Below, in pieces: positions 40,083 to 52,059 of a stretch of DNA of 64,000 bases. The stretch covers positions 744,001 through 808,000 of the forward strand of contig NZ_CP085636.1 in NCBI RefSeq assembly GCF_027571385.1, given 5' to 3'. This DNA is from Shewanella sp. MTB7 (lineage in GTDB: Bacteria; Pseudomonadota; Gammaproteobacteria; Enterobacterales; Shewanellaceae). How positions within the stretch are numbered: position 1 is the first letter of the stretch; each line of letters opens with the position of its first letter. The notes under the pieces are model-generated. The model ran no database searches. It had not been told where the DNA came from and worked only from the letters and a program-made list of their open reading frames with translations. The position numbers and the translations under genes were made by a program.

Positions 40083-40603
40083 TCATTCATGATTAATAAT
40101 AGCCGCTTTACGGTTTCCAAAAACCGCCCTGCTAAACGGCTAGCTCGCTATCCCTAGCTCTGGTTTATTAGCACATGGCTTTGCCATATTCGCCGTGGTG
40201 AATTGCTTTTATCTTGGTGTTTAGTAAGAGTCGGGCTTTGCCCTGCTACATCTGATATTCCACGGCCGCCACCAAAAGGGGTCGTAGCCAATTAACCCAA
40301 ATCGAAGAGATAAACACTCAAGTGTAGATGCGGCTGTGAGCTTCCAAAACAAGGATGTTTTGTTAGAGCCTTCACGGAAGGATTTACAACAATATCCTTA
40401 TCTAAATGCCAGTTCAGCATCCATGCTTCTCGTTCGTAAGTTTGAAGCAATGCTTCACTCATCGGCTCACAGAAGTATCTGCACATAAGCATGCTGCAAG
40501 CAATAAATACAATTGAAGTATGGTTTCCTAGATATCATCAAACACCAATTCAGCCTAATGAACTCAACCAAAAAGATACTTGAAACTTGTTATCAGACAA
40601 GTG
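40083..40603. repeat. Repeat-rich intergenic region
   Basis: 521 bp between the ABM gene and arfB. A hairpin CGGTTT-CC..AAACCG lies at 40111-40126, flanked by AGCCG and CGGCT that could extend it into a cruciform. A GGGC-TTT-GCCC palindrome is at 40233-40243, of the same type as at 33098 and 33338. A 66-codon reading frame at 40292-40492 (minus) is not supported as a gene. Confidence 0.5.
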
Positions 40604-41017
40604 TCAAAAATCCTTATTCTGGCGCAACACTTTTGTGGCCCCTTTCTGCTTTTTAGCATCTATCCGTCGGCGCTGGCTGCCTTTGGTGGGTTTAGTCGCC
40701 ACACGCTTTCTTTGCACGATTCCTACACTGGCGACGAGTTCAATAAATTGGGCTAAAGCGGTTTGACGGTTGAAGTCTTGGCTGCGACTGGCTTGGCACT
40801 TGATGATGACCTTTCCGCTCTTGGTGATGCGGTGATCTGCCTTCTGAAGCAGGGCGTTTTTATAAAAGTCAGGCAGTGACGAAGCATTGATATCGAAAAT
40901 GATTTGGGCTGCAGTGGAGACTTTATTAATATGCTGGCCACCAGCGCCACTTGAACGGATAAATTGCCATTCAATTTCATTTTCTTGAAGGGTGACACTA
41001 TTTGAAATCTTAATCAT
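40604..41017 (-). CDS. arfB: Alternative ribosome-rescue factor / peptidyl-tRNA hydrolase ArfB (YaeJ)
   Basis: Codon-independent release factor that frees ribosomes stalled on messages lacking a stop codon. 137 residues. The catalytic GGQ is at 26-28 within SSGAGGQHINK, and the C-terminal tail is strongly basic (TKPTKGSQRRRIDAKKQKGATKVLR), the part that enters the empty mRNA channel. Full length for the family. ATG at 41017. Single gene. Confidence 0.94.
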   Translation of the reverse strand: MIKISNSVTLQENEIEWQFIRSSGAGGQHINKVSTAAQIIFDINASSLPDFYKNALLQKADHRITKSGKVIIKCQASRSQDFNRQTALAQFIELVASVGIVQRKRVATKPTKGSQRRRIDAKKQKGATKVLRQNKDF

Positions 41018-41143
41018 GGCAAACTACTTTAGCTTCGGGATGAGTTATCTTATACCAATCTGTATTCCCATACTTAATTGGTTTTATTCACGATTGGTAT
41101 TTTTGGTATGCTCTCCCTAGATTGAACCATTCGGAGTCTTTTT

Positions 41144-41509
41144 ATGTTGTGTAAAATCCCTGATATTGCTGAGGGTGTGCTAAGTCTTTTTGCCAGTGGG
41201 CGGCTTTCTAGTTCGGACTATCAGCAAAAACTAAAACCTTTGATTGAACAGTATCGTGGAGAGGCGGGTAAGGTCTTTCTGTATGTTGAAGCGGATGTTC
41301 TACTTGAAGGTTGGGATGCTAATTCACTTGCCGGTAGTGGTGAAGTTCAGTTGGAACATTTCGAAGCTTTAGTGCTGGTGGGGGGGCCAGATTGGTTCGG
41401 TAATGCAGTACGCTTGATGGGGCCATTTATGCAAAGTGAAGTGGCTTGGTATCCCCTTGAGGATAAATCACTGGCGATTGCTTGGATTTCTGCTCGCTTA
41501 GACAAGTAA
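41144..41509 (+). CDS. SpoIIAA-like (STAS-type) protein
   Basis: 121 residues of the SpoIIAA-like family (PF11964 type): an early LFASGRLSSSDYQQKLKPLIEQ helix region, VFLYVEADVLLEGWDANSL, FEALVLVGGPDWFGNAV and ...EVAWYPLEDKSLAIAWI at the end. Such proteins have a STAS/CRAL-TRIO-like fold; the role is unknown and the family is widespread in marine bacteria. It is divergent from arfB. Confidence 0.8.
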   Translation: MLCKIPDIAEGVLSLFASGRLSSSDYQQKLKPLIEQYRGEAGKVFLYVEADVLLEGWDANSLAGSGEVQLEHFEALVLVGGPDWFGNAVRLMGPFMQSEVAWYPLEDKSLAIAWISARLDK

Positions 41510-41654
41510 ATAGGAAGTAAAATTGTAATCTAGTCTCAATCGTTTATTCTATTTCGTTAACAAGTGGATCATGAAGCTGATGGGCTTGTGGTAAACCTCT
41601 AAAAAGTTATTAGTTAGGGAAATACTGATAGCGACAATATTTAAGGAAAATTCG

Positions 41655-41855
41655 ATGTCTTTATCTACTAAGGTAACTAAAACACTGTCTGTGACTTTCT
41701 CTGTACTTATGGCTAGCGTGTTCGCAATTAGCTTAAGTGGTTGTGCCCCTGAAGTGGGCAGTGATAAGTGGTGTAAGCAGATGAGCGAAAAAGATAAGGG
41801 TGATTGGTCTGCTAACGAAGCGGCTGATTATGCTAAACACTGCGTATTTAAGTAA
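41655..41855 (+). CDS. Small DUF3012 lipoprotein
   Basis: 66 residues. A lipoprotein signal ends SLSG before Cys30, and the mature part APEVGSDKWCKQMSEKDKGDWSANEAADYAKHC is the DUF3012 pattern with two further cysteines. ATG 41655 has a TTAAGGAAAA Shine-Dalgarno. Function unknown for the family. Confidence 0.85.
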   Translation: MSLSTKVTKTLSVTFSVLMASVFAISLSGCAPEVGSDKWCKQMSEKDKGDWSANEAADYAKHCVFK

Positions 41856-41984
41856 TGTAACAGACTGATATTTTAGTTAAAGTGTACCGAGATCTAAGTT
41901 TTAGATAATAGACACAATCTTTGCATTGAAATGATTGTGTCTATTGAACTTTTGCATACAATGCCAGTCTGATTGCTAAACCTA

Positions 41985-42040
41985 GAACCAGCTAATACTC
42001 TAGCCTAGAACTTTGAACCAGCTAGTACTCTAGCTTAGAA
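41985..42040. repeat. Two 26-bp direct repeats with internal dyads, upstream of the metal-efflux genes
   Basis: Copies at 41985-42010 and 42015-42040 differ at 2 of 26 bases and start 30 bp apart. The second contains GCTAG-TACT-CTAGC, a perfect 5-bp dyad; the first has one mismatch in it. They end 20 bp before the first gene of the efflux cluster, so they could be regulator sites. The regulator is unknown. Confidence 0.6.
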
Positions 42041-42060
42041 TTGAATTAATAAGGGATCGT

Positions 42061-42534
42061 TTGCCACACTATTTTCGTCTATTTACCCATAAGATCGCCG
42101 TAATGATGATCGCCGTTGTGTTACTGCAGTTTGCAGTCGCCAACTTAGGCGCACATCAGTTGCATCTTGGGGATCATGAAGACGAAAGTGAAAATCATCC
42201 ACATCTCGAGTTTACAGCGCAAATCACTAGCTTAGCTGAGTGTGTCGATTGCATATGCAACACTGAAACGGATACTGACATGCCATTTATGGCGGATATC
42301 AGTATTAACCAAACTTTAGATGTTCTGGGTGCTAAGCATAATCACCTTATCAGTAAAACTGAGACTCAGACTTTTGATCTTTGTCTTGATTGCCAGTGTC
42401 ATGGTGGTCATGTAACGGCTATGTCTATCACGACCATGGTGCCTTCTATTCCTAAAGGCGATGCGCTAATAGCCAGCGTCGCTCGTTACCTTCCTCCCGA
42501 AGGCGTTCTAAATTACCGCCCCCCAATCGTATAA
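42061..42534 (+). CDS. Cys/His-rich exported protein, CzcI-like
   Basis: 157 residues from TTG 42061, with AAGGG five bases upstream; ATG 42103 would be an alternative that cuts into the hydrophobic segment. A single hydrophobic signal (about 12-30) is followed by a His/Asp/Glu-rich stretch (GAHQLHLGDHEDESENHPHLE), then CVDCICN and LCLDCQCHGGH. It lies just ahead of the czcCBA-type genes (CzcC starts 183 bp downstream), as the small CzcI/CopL-type proteins do. A periplasmic metal-binding or regulatory role is inference. Confidence 0.68.
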   Translation: MPHYFRLFTHKIAVMMIAVVLLQFAVANLGAHQLHLGDHEDESENHPHLEFTAQITSLAECVDCICNTETDTDMPFMADISINQTLDVLGAKHNHLISKTETQTFDLCLDCQCHGGHVTAMSITTMVPSIPKGDALIASVARYLPPEGVLNYRPPIV

Positions 42535-42717
42535 CCTCTCTTTGCTAGCGCGAACAATATTCGCATATAGCAACTAAAAAGCTTATGGAACAGCATGGAC
42601 TGACGTTAGTCATTTCGCTGCGCCTCACTTTTTTACCCTCATTTAGTCTTGTGTCTAAGCCTGTATTTAAGCAGCGCTCTTAGTATGCATTGTCGGCTTT
42701 TGGGGAAAGGAAATACG

Positions 42718-44040
42718 ATGAAAAAAACTATAATTGCCAGTTTACTGCTTGCCTACATGGCGGGTGGAACACTGTATGTTCAAGCATCAACTGCAGATTT
42801 AACCCCAAGTGTGGATCAGAATCGATCTGCCTTAGTGGAGACCCCAGAAGCTACATTTAGCCGCTGGTTACCGAGTCTAATGCAAGGTTTCAATGCACTA
42901 CCTGAAGTTAGAGCTCAAGAGATCAGACGCAGTCAGGCTCAATTGAAGATCAATGCAGCCGACCAAGCCGTGTATAACCCAGAGCTTGGCTTAGGTTATC
43001 AAAATGCCACTGAAGACACTTACTCACTGGAGATCAGTCAGACCATTGATTGGGGTGACAAGCGTGGCGCTGCCACACGCCAAGCTCAGTTAGAAGCAGA
43101 GATTTTACTTTCTGATATCGCATTAGAGCGTAGCCAGATGCTGGCTAATTCAGTGCAAGCTTTAGTTGATCAATCACAGGCTCGCAAAGCGTTACAGTTT
43201 CAAAAGCAGCAGCTCAACTCCGCTAAATCTCAGTTTGATATTGCCAAACAACAGATGCAGGTGGGTGAGTTATCAGCGGTTGAATTACAGCTAATTCAGC
43301 TTGATGTTGCCAGTAAATCGGCGGATTACGCCGTTGCTGAGTTAGCGTCGATTACTGCGGATGCTGAAGTTTTGATGCTGTTAGGTAATAGCGAACTGCC
43401 CTTCAATGGCTTTTTAGATACCTTGACTGTCGCCACTATGTCGGCGCAGATAGATCCAGAGCTTCCGGCATTAAAGAGCGCTTATCAGCAGGTGTTATTG
43501 GCGAAAGTCGCCGCGACGCAAGTGAAAGCGAATACGGCTGCGGATCCGACCATTAGCCTTAGTGCTGAACGAGAGGGAGAGGAAAATAAACTCGGTATAG
43601 GTGTATCGATTCCTTTGCAATTTCGTAATAACTATAGCGATACCTTAGCGGTTGCCAGTCAAGAAATAGCGGTTGCCGAGCAGACTTATTTAGCTCGGGA
43701 ACGTGTGCTGATCCAACAACAGAAAAAATTCAATTTAAGTCTTCCAAGGCTCACTGAACGTTATCAAGAGTGGCGTGAATTGGTGTTTCATTCCGGCCAA
43801 GAAGCTGCATCGGCCTTAGGTCAGCAGTGGCAAGCGGGTGACATCAATACCAGTGATTATCTGCAGAGTCAGCGTCAGCTTTCGAGTAACTTTTTAGTGG
43901 GGTTGTCACTCGAAACTGCGCTTTACTCAAGTTGGCTTGAATGGATGGGAGCCAGCGGACAGTTAGAGGGTTTCCTCAGCGCTCAGCTTCCGGTAGCCAC
44001 TAACCATGGGTCTGCTAATCGCAGCACTCTTGCTCACTAA
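42718..44040 (+). CDS. czcC: TolC-family outer-membrane factor, CzcC-like
   Basis: Outer-membrane channel component of a heavy-metal RND efflux system. 440 residues from ATG 42718, with an AAAGGA Shine-Dalgarno; a longer frame to 42649 has no support. Signal peptide about 1-23 (MKKTIIASLLLAYMAGGTLYVQA). The body has the long alpha-helical TolC repeats (YSLEISQTIDWGDKRGAATRQAQ; LGIGVSIPLQFRNNYSDTLAVASQE). CzcC-type proteins lack long barrel strand inserts. The stop is 20 bp before the CzcB start, so the genes are one operon. Confidence 0.9.
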   Translation: MKKTIIASLLLAYMAGGTLYVQASTADLTPSVDQNRSALVETPEATFSRWLPSLMQGFNALPEVRAQEIRRSQAQLKINAADQAVYNPELGLGYQNATEDTYSLEISQTIDWGDKRGAATRQAQLEAEILLSDIALERSQMLANSVQALVDQSQARKALQFQKQQLNSAKSQFDIAKQQMQVGELSAVELQLIQLDVASKSADYAVAELASITADAEVLMLLGNSELPFNGFLDTLTVATMSAQIDPELPALKSAYQQVLLAKVAATQVKANTAADPTISLSAEREGEENKLGIGVSIPLQFRNNYSDTLAVASQEIAVAEQTYLARERVLIQQQKKFNLSLPRLTERYQEWRELVFHSGQEAASALGQQWQAGDINTSDYLQSQRQLSSNFLVGLSLETALYSSWLEWMGASGQLEGFLSAQLPVATNHGSANRSTLAH

Positions 44041-44060
44041 TTAGATTGGAATTTATCAAT

Positions 44061-45359
44061 ATGAAACATCATACAAGTTTGAAAATCAACGAGACTAACG
44101 CAGTGACTAAAGCCATCGCTAAAGCCATGGGCTTTGGATTACTGATCACGTTAATAATGGTTACCTCAATCTCAACGACAGTATTTGCTGGTGACGAACA
44201 TGAGCATACCTCTATTGAGAACGGATCGACTGAACCACATGTGGAAGAGACTGCACATCAAAATGAAGAGAGTCATGATCATGAGGGAGAGTCGACAGTG
44301 CAAACTGATGATGGCCATGGTCACGGTGCTGCTGAAACAGCAGTAGAAGAGGAGGAGTCTCACCCCATCGCATTATCTGCTGCACAAATGCAACTTGCAG
44401 ATATCAAGGTTGAGCAGCTTGCCGTCGCTTCTTTTAGCTTAGAAGCGGTTGCTACGGCGACCTTAGTGGTCGATCGAGATAGAACCATGACATTAGCGCC
44501 ACAACTCGATGTTAAAATAGAGCAGCGTCATGTGGTACCTGGACAAGAAGTGATTCAAGGTCAACCACTACTGACGTTAAGTGGTGTCGCTGTCGCACAG
44601 GCTCAAGCAGATTATATTAATGCTGCCGCTGAGTGGAGTCGAGTGAGTCGCATGAGTAAGAGTGCTGTTAGTGCCAGCCGTTATCTTCAGGCGCAAGTTG
44701 ATGCCGAGTTAAAGCGTGCGATTTTAGAGGCGATGAAGATGACTTCAAAGCAGATCTCACGGTTAGAAACTAAGCCTGAAACAATCGGTAGCTACCAGTT
44801 ACTCGCACCTATCAAGGGTCGTGTTCAGCAAGATTTGGCCAAACTGGGACAAATTATTCCGGCGGGTACAGCATTAATGCAGTTAACTGATGAGTCTCAT
44901 CTGTGGGTCGAGGCTCAAGTGACGCCGACACAGTCTGAGAAAGTTAGCATAGGCAGTGTCGCGCTGGTGCGTGTGGGTGATAGAAATATCGAAGCTAAAG
45001 TTATCGGGCGTTCTCATGAGCTAGATAGTGTGACCCGTACTGAGCAGATCTTAGTGAGTCTGGAAAATCCAGGTCATGTGATCCATGCTGGCCAGTTTGC
45101 CGAGCTTTACCTTCCAGATTCTCAGGAGACGGGTTTTGTTCTGCCTGATGCCGCATTAACTCGTGGCGGGGATGGTGATTGGCAGGTATTTATTCAAGGT
45201 AAAGATGGGTTTGAAGCCGTCGAGGTGGAAGTGGTGGAAAGTCAGCGAGGCATGAATCTGGTTCGCGGTTTAACTGTTGGCAGTAAGGTTGTGGTCTCAG
45301 GTGCCTTTTTCTTAGCGTCTGAACTGGCTAAGTCCGGTTTTGATATTCATAACCATTAA
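44061..45359 (+). CDS. czcB: RND efflux periplasmic adaptor, CzcB-like, with His-rich N-terminus
   Basis: Membrane-fusion protein linking CzcA to CzcC. About 432 residues from ATG 44061 (a TTG 15 bp upstream is the alternative). A signal or anchor segment (about 18-42) leads into a His/Glu/Asp-rich region (about 45-100, with HEHT, HDHE and GHGHG clusters) able to bind divalent metal. Then come the barrel-sandwich hybrid (LDVKIEQRHVVPGQEVIQGQPLL), a helical hairpin and the beta-barrel and proximal domains. The His-rich region marks this as a heavy-metal adaptor rather than a drug adaptor. Confidence 0.88.
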   Translation: MKHHTSLKINETNAVTKAIAKAMGFGLLITLIMVTSISTTVFAGDEHEHTSIENGSTEPHVEETAHQNEESHDHEGESTVQTDDGHGHGAAETAVEEEESHPIALSAAQMQLADIKVEQLAVASFSLEAVATATLVVDRDRTMTLAPQLDVKIEQRHVVPGQEVIQGQPLLTLSGVAVAQAQADYINAAAEWSRVSRMSKSAVSASRYLQAQVDAELKRAILEAMKMTSKQISRLETKPETIGSYQLLAPIKGRVQQDLAKLGQIIPAGTALMQLTDESHLWVEAQVTPTQSEKVSIGSVALVRVGDRNIEAKVIGRSHELDSVTRTEQILVSLENPGHVIHAGQFAELYLPDSQETGFVLPDAALTRGGDGDWQVFIQGKDGFEAVEVEVVESQRGMNLVRGLTVGSKVVVSGAFFLASELAKSGFDIHNH

Positions 45360-45412
45360 TCACTATTGCTAAATAGTTTTTATCCAACATTCTTGAATAG
45401 AAAGAGGCTCTC

Positions 45413-48400
45413 ATGTTACAGAGACTGATTGAGGTTGCGATCCGTAACCGTTTATTGGTGGTACTAGGCTTAATCGCAATTGCGGTAGCCAGTATCGCCA
45501 TGTTACCGAAATTAAATCTGGATGCTTTTCCAGATGTGACCAACGTTCAGGTCACAGTGAATACCGAAGCCGAAGGCCTAGCAGCTGAAGAGGTTGAAAA
45601 ACTAATAAGCTACCCGGTTGAGTCGGCAATGTACGCACTGCCAGCAGTAACGGAAGTTCGTTCATTGTCACGCACTGGCTTGTCTTTAGTGACCGTCGTG
45701 TTTGATGAAGGAACGGATATCTATTTTGCTCGCCAACAGGTGTTTGAGCAGTTACAAGCAGCACGAGAGATGATTCCTGATGGGATCGGAGTGCCTGAAA
45801 TTGGTCCAAATACTTCAGGTTTAGGTCAGATTTATCAGTATATTCTACGTGCAAGCGCAGATTCTGGCATCGATGCCACTGAGTTACGGAGTCTGAACGA
45901 TTATCTGGTCAAGCTTATCATGATGCCTGTGGGCGGTGTGACTGAAGTACTCTCGTTTGGTGGTGATGTTCGTCAATATCAGGTGCAGATCGATCCAACT
46001 AAGTTACTCAGTTATGGTCTTTCGATGGCGCAAGTCACAACAGCACTAGAGAGTAATAACCGCAACGCGGGTGGCTGGTTTATGGATCAGGGCCAAGAGC
46101 AGTTAGTGGTGCGTGGTTATGGTTTATTGCCAGCAGGTGATGCGGGATTACAGGCGATTGCCCAGATCCCATTAACTGAGTTTGGCGGTACACCTATTCG
46201 CGTGAGCGATATCGCGAATGTGGCTTACGGCAGTGAAATCCGTGTCGGCGCGGTGACCATGACACGTCGTGATGAGGCGGGTAATGCACAAAACCTAGGT
46301 GAAGTGGTTGCCGGTGTTATCTTAAAGCGTATGGGCGCGAACACGAAAGCGACCATCGACGATATCAATGCCAGAACGGCAATGGTTGAGCAGGCGCTGC
46401 CTAAAGGTGTGACCTTCGAAGTTTTCTACGATCAGTCGGATCTAGTGACCCAAGCTGTTACTACAGTGCGTGATGCACTCTTGATGGCTTTTGTGTTTAT
46501 TGTCGTTATCTTAGCGCTATTTCTCGTCAACGTACGTGCGACACTTTTGGTTCTGTTATCCATTCCCGTCTCTATCTGTCTTGCTTTGATGGTGATGTCT
46601 TACTTTGGAATGTCGGCTAACCTGATGTCTCTCGGCGGTCTTGCCGTTGCTATTGGTATGCTGGTGGATGGCTCGGTGGTGATGGTTGAAAATATCTTCA
46701 AGCACCTGACTCAGCCAGATAGACGTCATTTGAGCGAAGCACAAGGTCGAGCCGATGGTGAGTCAGATCCCCACCATGTGGATGAGGATGGCTCTGTCGC
46801 TGGCTCTGAAGATGGTATTACCTTGCGAGTAATGTTGGCGGCCAAAGAGGTGTGTAGTCCTATCTTCTTCGCGACAGCGATCATTATCGTGGTGTTTGCT
46901 CCTTTGTTTGCGCTAGAAGGCGTCGAAGGTAAGTTGTTCCAGCCAATGGCTGTCAGTATCATCTTAGCCATGTTATCTGCGCTAGTGGTAGCTCTTGTTG
47001 CTGTACCAGCGTTGGCGGTATTCCTCTTTAAACGTGGGATCACCTTAAGAGAGAGCCCAGTACTCAAACCGATTGAAGTGGTTTATCGTCGTCTGTTAAC
47101 CGTGACGATGGCCAAACCCAAAGCGGTAGCGATTACTGCAGTGACGCTGTTTGTATTGAGTATGGCGCTGCTGCCTCGTTTAGGGACTGAATTTGTCCCT
47201 GAATTAGAGGAGGGCACGATAAACTTGCGCGTGACATTAGCACCAACGGCAAGTCTAGGAACATCACTGGATGTGGCACCTAAGCTTGAGAAGATGTTGC
47301 TTGAATTCCCTGAAGTTGAATATGCTTTGAGTCGTATCGGCGCTGCAGAGTTAGGTGGCGATCCTGAGCCAGTTAACAACATAGAGATCTATATTGGTCT
47401 TAAACCTGTTGATGAGTGGCAGTCTGCTGAAAACCGTATCGAGCTGCAAAAGTTGATGGAGAAGAAGCTAAGTGTCTTCCCTGGACTATTATTTACCTTC
47501 TCACAACCTATTGCGACTCGAGTGGATGAGTTGTTATCGGGTGTGAAGGCACAGTTGGCGATTAAGATCTTTGGTCCTGATCTTGATGTTCTATCCCAAA
47601 GTGGTGAAAAACTCACTGCGCTAGTTGCCCAGATCCCAGGTGCTGTGGATGTCTCGCTAGAGCAGGTGAGTGGAGAAGCACAATTAGTCATACGCCCAAA
47701 TCGTGAACAGCTTGCTCGTTACGGAATAAGTGTCGATGAGGTGATGAGCCTAGTTAGCCAAGGGATTGGTGGCGTAAGTGCTGGCCAAGTGATCGACGGC
47801 AATGCTAGATATGATATTAATGTGCGTTTAGCTCAAGAGTATCGTAACGCGCCGGACGTACTTAGGGATCTTATTCTAAGTGGTGTCAGCGGTGCCAAGG
47901 TGCGTTTAGGTGAAGTGGCTAGCGTTGAGGTTGAGATGGCGCCACCAAATATTCGTCGTGATGACGTTCAACGTCGAGTGGTAGTACAAGCTAACGTTTC
48001 TGGTCGAGACATGGGCTCGGTGGTGGATGACATTTATGCCATTATTCCTCAAGCTGAACTGCCTGCGGGTTATACCGTTGTGGTCGGTGGTCAATATGAG
48101 AACCAGCAGCGTGCCCAGCAAAAACTGATGTTAGTGGTACCCGTTTCTATCGGTTTGATTGCTTTGTTACTTTTCTTCTCATTTGGTTCAATTAAACAAG
48201 TGGGCTTGATCATGGCGAACGTACCTTTAGCCTTAATCGGCGGTGTGGTTGCCTTGTATGTCAGTGGTACTTATCTGTCGGTGCCTAGCTCCATTGGTTT
48301 TATCACCCTATTTGGTGTGGCGGTGCTTAACGGGGTCGTGTTGGTGGACTCCATTAATCAGAGGCGACAGCAAGCCTTGCGTGAAGCAACGGGGGCTGTA

Positions 48401-48646
48401 GGTAAAGGTGAAAGCCTCTATGATTCTGTGTATGAAGGCACGGTAGGTCGTCTGCGTCCGGTATTGATGACGGCATTAACCTCCGCCTTAGGTCTGATTC
48501 CAATTTTGATCTCAAGTGGTGTCGGCAGTGAGATCCAGCAGCCGTTAGCGGTGGTGATCATCGGTGGTTTGTTTAGCTCGACCGCCTTGACCTTGCTGGT
48601 ACTGCCAACGCTTTATCGCTGGATGTACCGCAAAGAGGAAAATTAA
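45413..48646 (+). CDS. czcA: Heavy-metal RND transporter, CzcA/CusA family
   Basis: Inner-membrane proton-driven metal efflux pump. 1077 residues, normal size: TM1, two large periplasmic loops with porter domains, 12 TMs. TM4 carries AIGMLVDGSVVMVEN, which resembles neither the DFG..D pattern of the zinc/cobalt branch nor the VDAA pattern of the copper/silver branch exactly, so the metal is open. The cytoplasmic loop after TM4 has an extra acidic/His stretch (RADGESDPHHVDEDGSVAGSED). ATG 45413 follows CzcB by 53 bp. Late in the window a terminator at 48798 closes the operon. Confidence 0.92.
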   Translation: MLQRLIEVAIRNRLLVVLGLIAIAVASIAMLPKLNLDAFPDVTNVQVTVNTEAEGLAAEEVEKLISYPVESAMYALPAVTEVRSLSRTGLSLVTVVFDEGTDIYFARQQVFEQLQAAREMIPDGIGVPEIGPNTSGLGQIYQYILRASADSGIDATELRSLNDYLVKLIMMPVGGVTEVLSFGGDVRQYQVQIDPTKLLSYGLSMAQVTTALESNNRNAGGWFMDQGQEQLVVRGYGLLPAGDAGLQAIAQIPLTEFGGTPIRVSDIANVAYGSEIRVGAVTMTRRDEAGNAQNLGEVVAGVILKRMGANTKATIDDINARTAMVEQALPKGVTFEVFYDQSDLVTQAVTTVRDALLMAFVFIVVILALFLVNVRATLLVLLSIPVSICLALMVMSYFGMSANLMSLGGLAVAIGMLVDGSVVMVENIFKHLTQPDRRHLSEAQGRADGESDPHHVDEDGSVAGSEDGITLRVMLAAKEVCSPIFFATAIIIVVFAPLFALEGVEGKLFQPMAVSIILAMLSALVVALVAVPALAVFLFKRGITLRESPVLKPIEVVYRRLLTVTMAKPKAVAITAVTLFVLSMALLPRLGTEFVPELEEGTINLRVTLAPTASLGTSLDVAPKLEKMLLEFPEVEYALSRIGAAELGGDPEPVNNIEIYIGLKPVDEWQSAENRIELQKLMEKKLSVFPGLLFTFSQPIATRVDELLSGVKAQLAIKIFGPDLDVLSQSGEKLTALVAQIPGAVDVSLEQVSGEAQLVIRPNREQLARYGISVDEVMSLVSQGIGGVSAGQVIDGNARYDINVRLAQEYRNAPDVLRDLILSGVSGAKVRLGEVASVEVEMAPPNIRRDDVQRRVVVQANVSGRDMGSVVDDIYAIIPQAELPAGYTVVVGGQYENQQRAQQKLMLVVPVSIGLIALLLFFSFGSIKQVGLIMANVPLALIGGVVALYVSGTYLSVPSSIGFITLFGVAVLNGVVLVDSINQRRQQALREATGAVGKGESLYDSVYEGTVGRLRPVLMTALTSALGLIPILISSGVGSEIQQPLAVVIIGGLFSSTALTLLVLPTLYRWMYRKEEN

Positions 48647-51497
<2,851 letters not shown>

Positions 51498-51545
51498 CGT
51501 TAGCTAGTTATACCGATTGGTATAATAATTCGCTAAGCGTTTGAC

Positions 51546-51577
51546 AAAAAGCCATCGAATTTATCGATGGCTTTTTC
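51546..51577. terminator. Bidirectional terminator between the M4 protease and DUF2999
   Basis: Stem GCCATCGA (51551-51558) / TCGATGGC (51564-51571), loop ATTTA, with T-run to the right and A-run to the left, serving both convergent genes. Confidence 0.9.
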
Positions 51578-51597
51578 TTTTAAATATTAATTACTGA

Positions 51598-51849
51598 CTA
51601 TTTTTGTAGCTGAGCTTTTGCGGCTTCAACTTTAGAGAAATCTAAGCCTAGTTCAGTAACGGCTTCTTTGATTAAAGCCGGATTTTGCATAACAAGGGTC
51701 ATAAGTTGCTGTAGCTTTTCTGGCGGAATGCCTAACTGGCCGATCATGCCCATGGCCATCATTGGGTTTTCTGTCATTGCTTGGAACAGTTCACTAATTT
51801 GTGTGTCACTGATATCGTGTTCTTTTAAGATCGCAAGAATTGGGTTCAT
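51598..51849 (-). CDS. DUF2999 family small protein
   Basis: 83 residues, all-helical. Matches the small DUF2999 pattern: MNPILAILKEHDISDTQISELFQ, ENPMMAMGMIGQLGIPPEKLQQLM, EAVTELGLDFSKVEAAK. Cytoplasmic; no function is known for the family. ATG at 51849. It ends at the terminator shared with the protease gene. Confidence 0.88.
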   Translation of the reverse strand: MNPILAILKEHDISDTQISELFQAMTENPMMAMGMIGQLGIPPEKLQQLMTLVMQNPALIKEAVTELGLDFSKVEAAKAQLQK

Positions 51850-52059
51850 TGCACTGCCTACTTGGGGTTAAAGTTAACTTGGTACTGATTCTATCACTCA
51901 TCTAACTAAATGATAGCAGTTGCATAAGAATTGCGTCAGTCATGGATTTACTCCTACTAACTCCCCTCCTAGACTAGGTTAACTGGACTTGATGCTAGAA
52001 ACCGCATAGCTTTAGATATCGTGTTGCGCATTTTCTGATACGGATTGGTATGAACCGCT

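Noticed and set aside
40292..40492. 66-codon ORF on the minus strand in the repeat-rich gap
   Set aside because: No Shine-Dalgarno and no family resemblance, and it overlaps repeat-like DNA; not a supported gene.
45552..47691. Several antisense ORFs of 60-113 codons within czcA
   Set aside because: Shadow frames of a highly conserved RND pump with regular codon use; no ribosome-binding sites.
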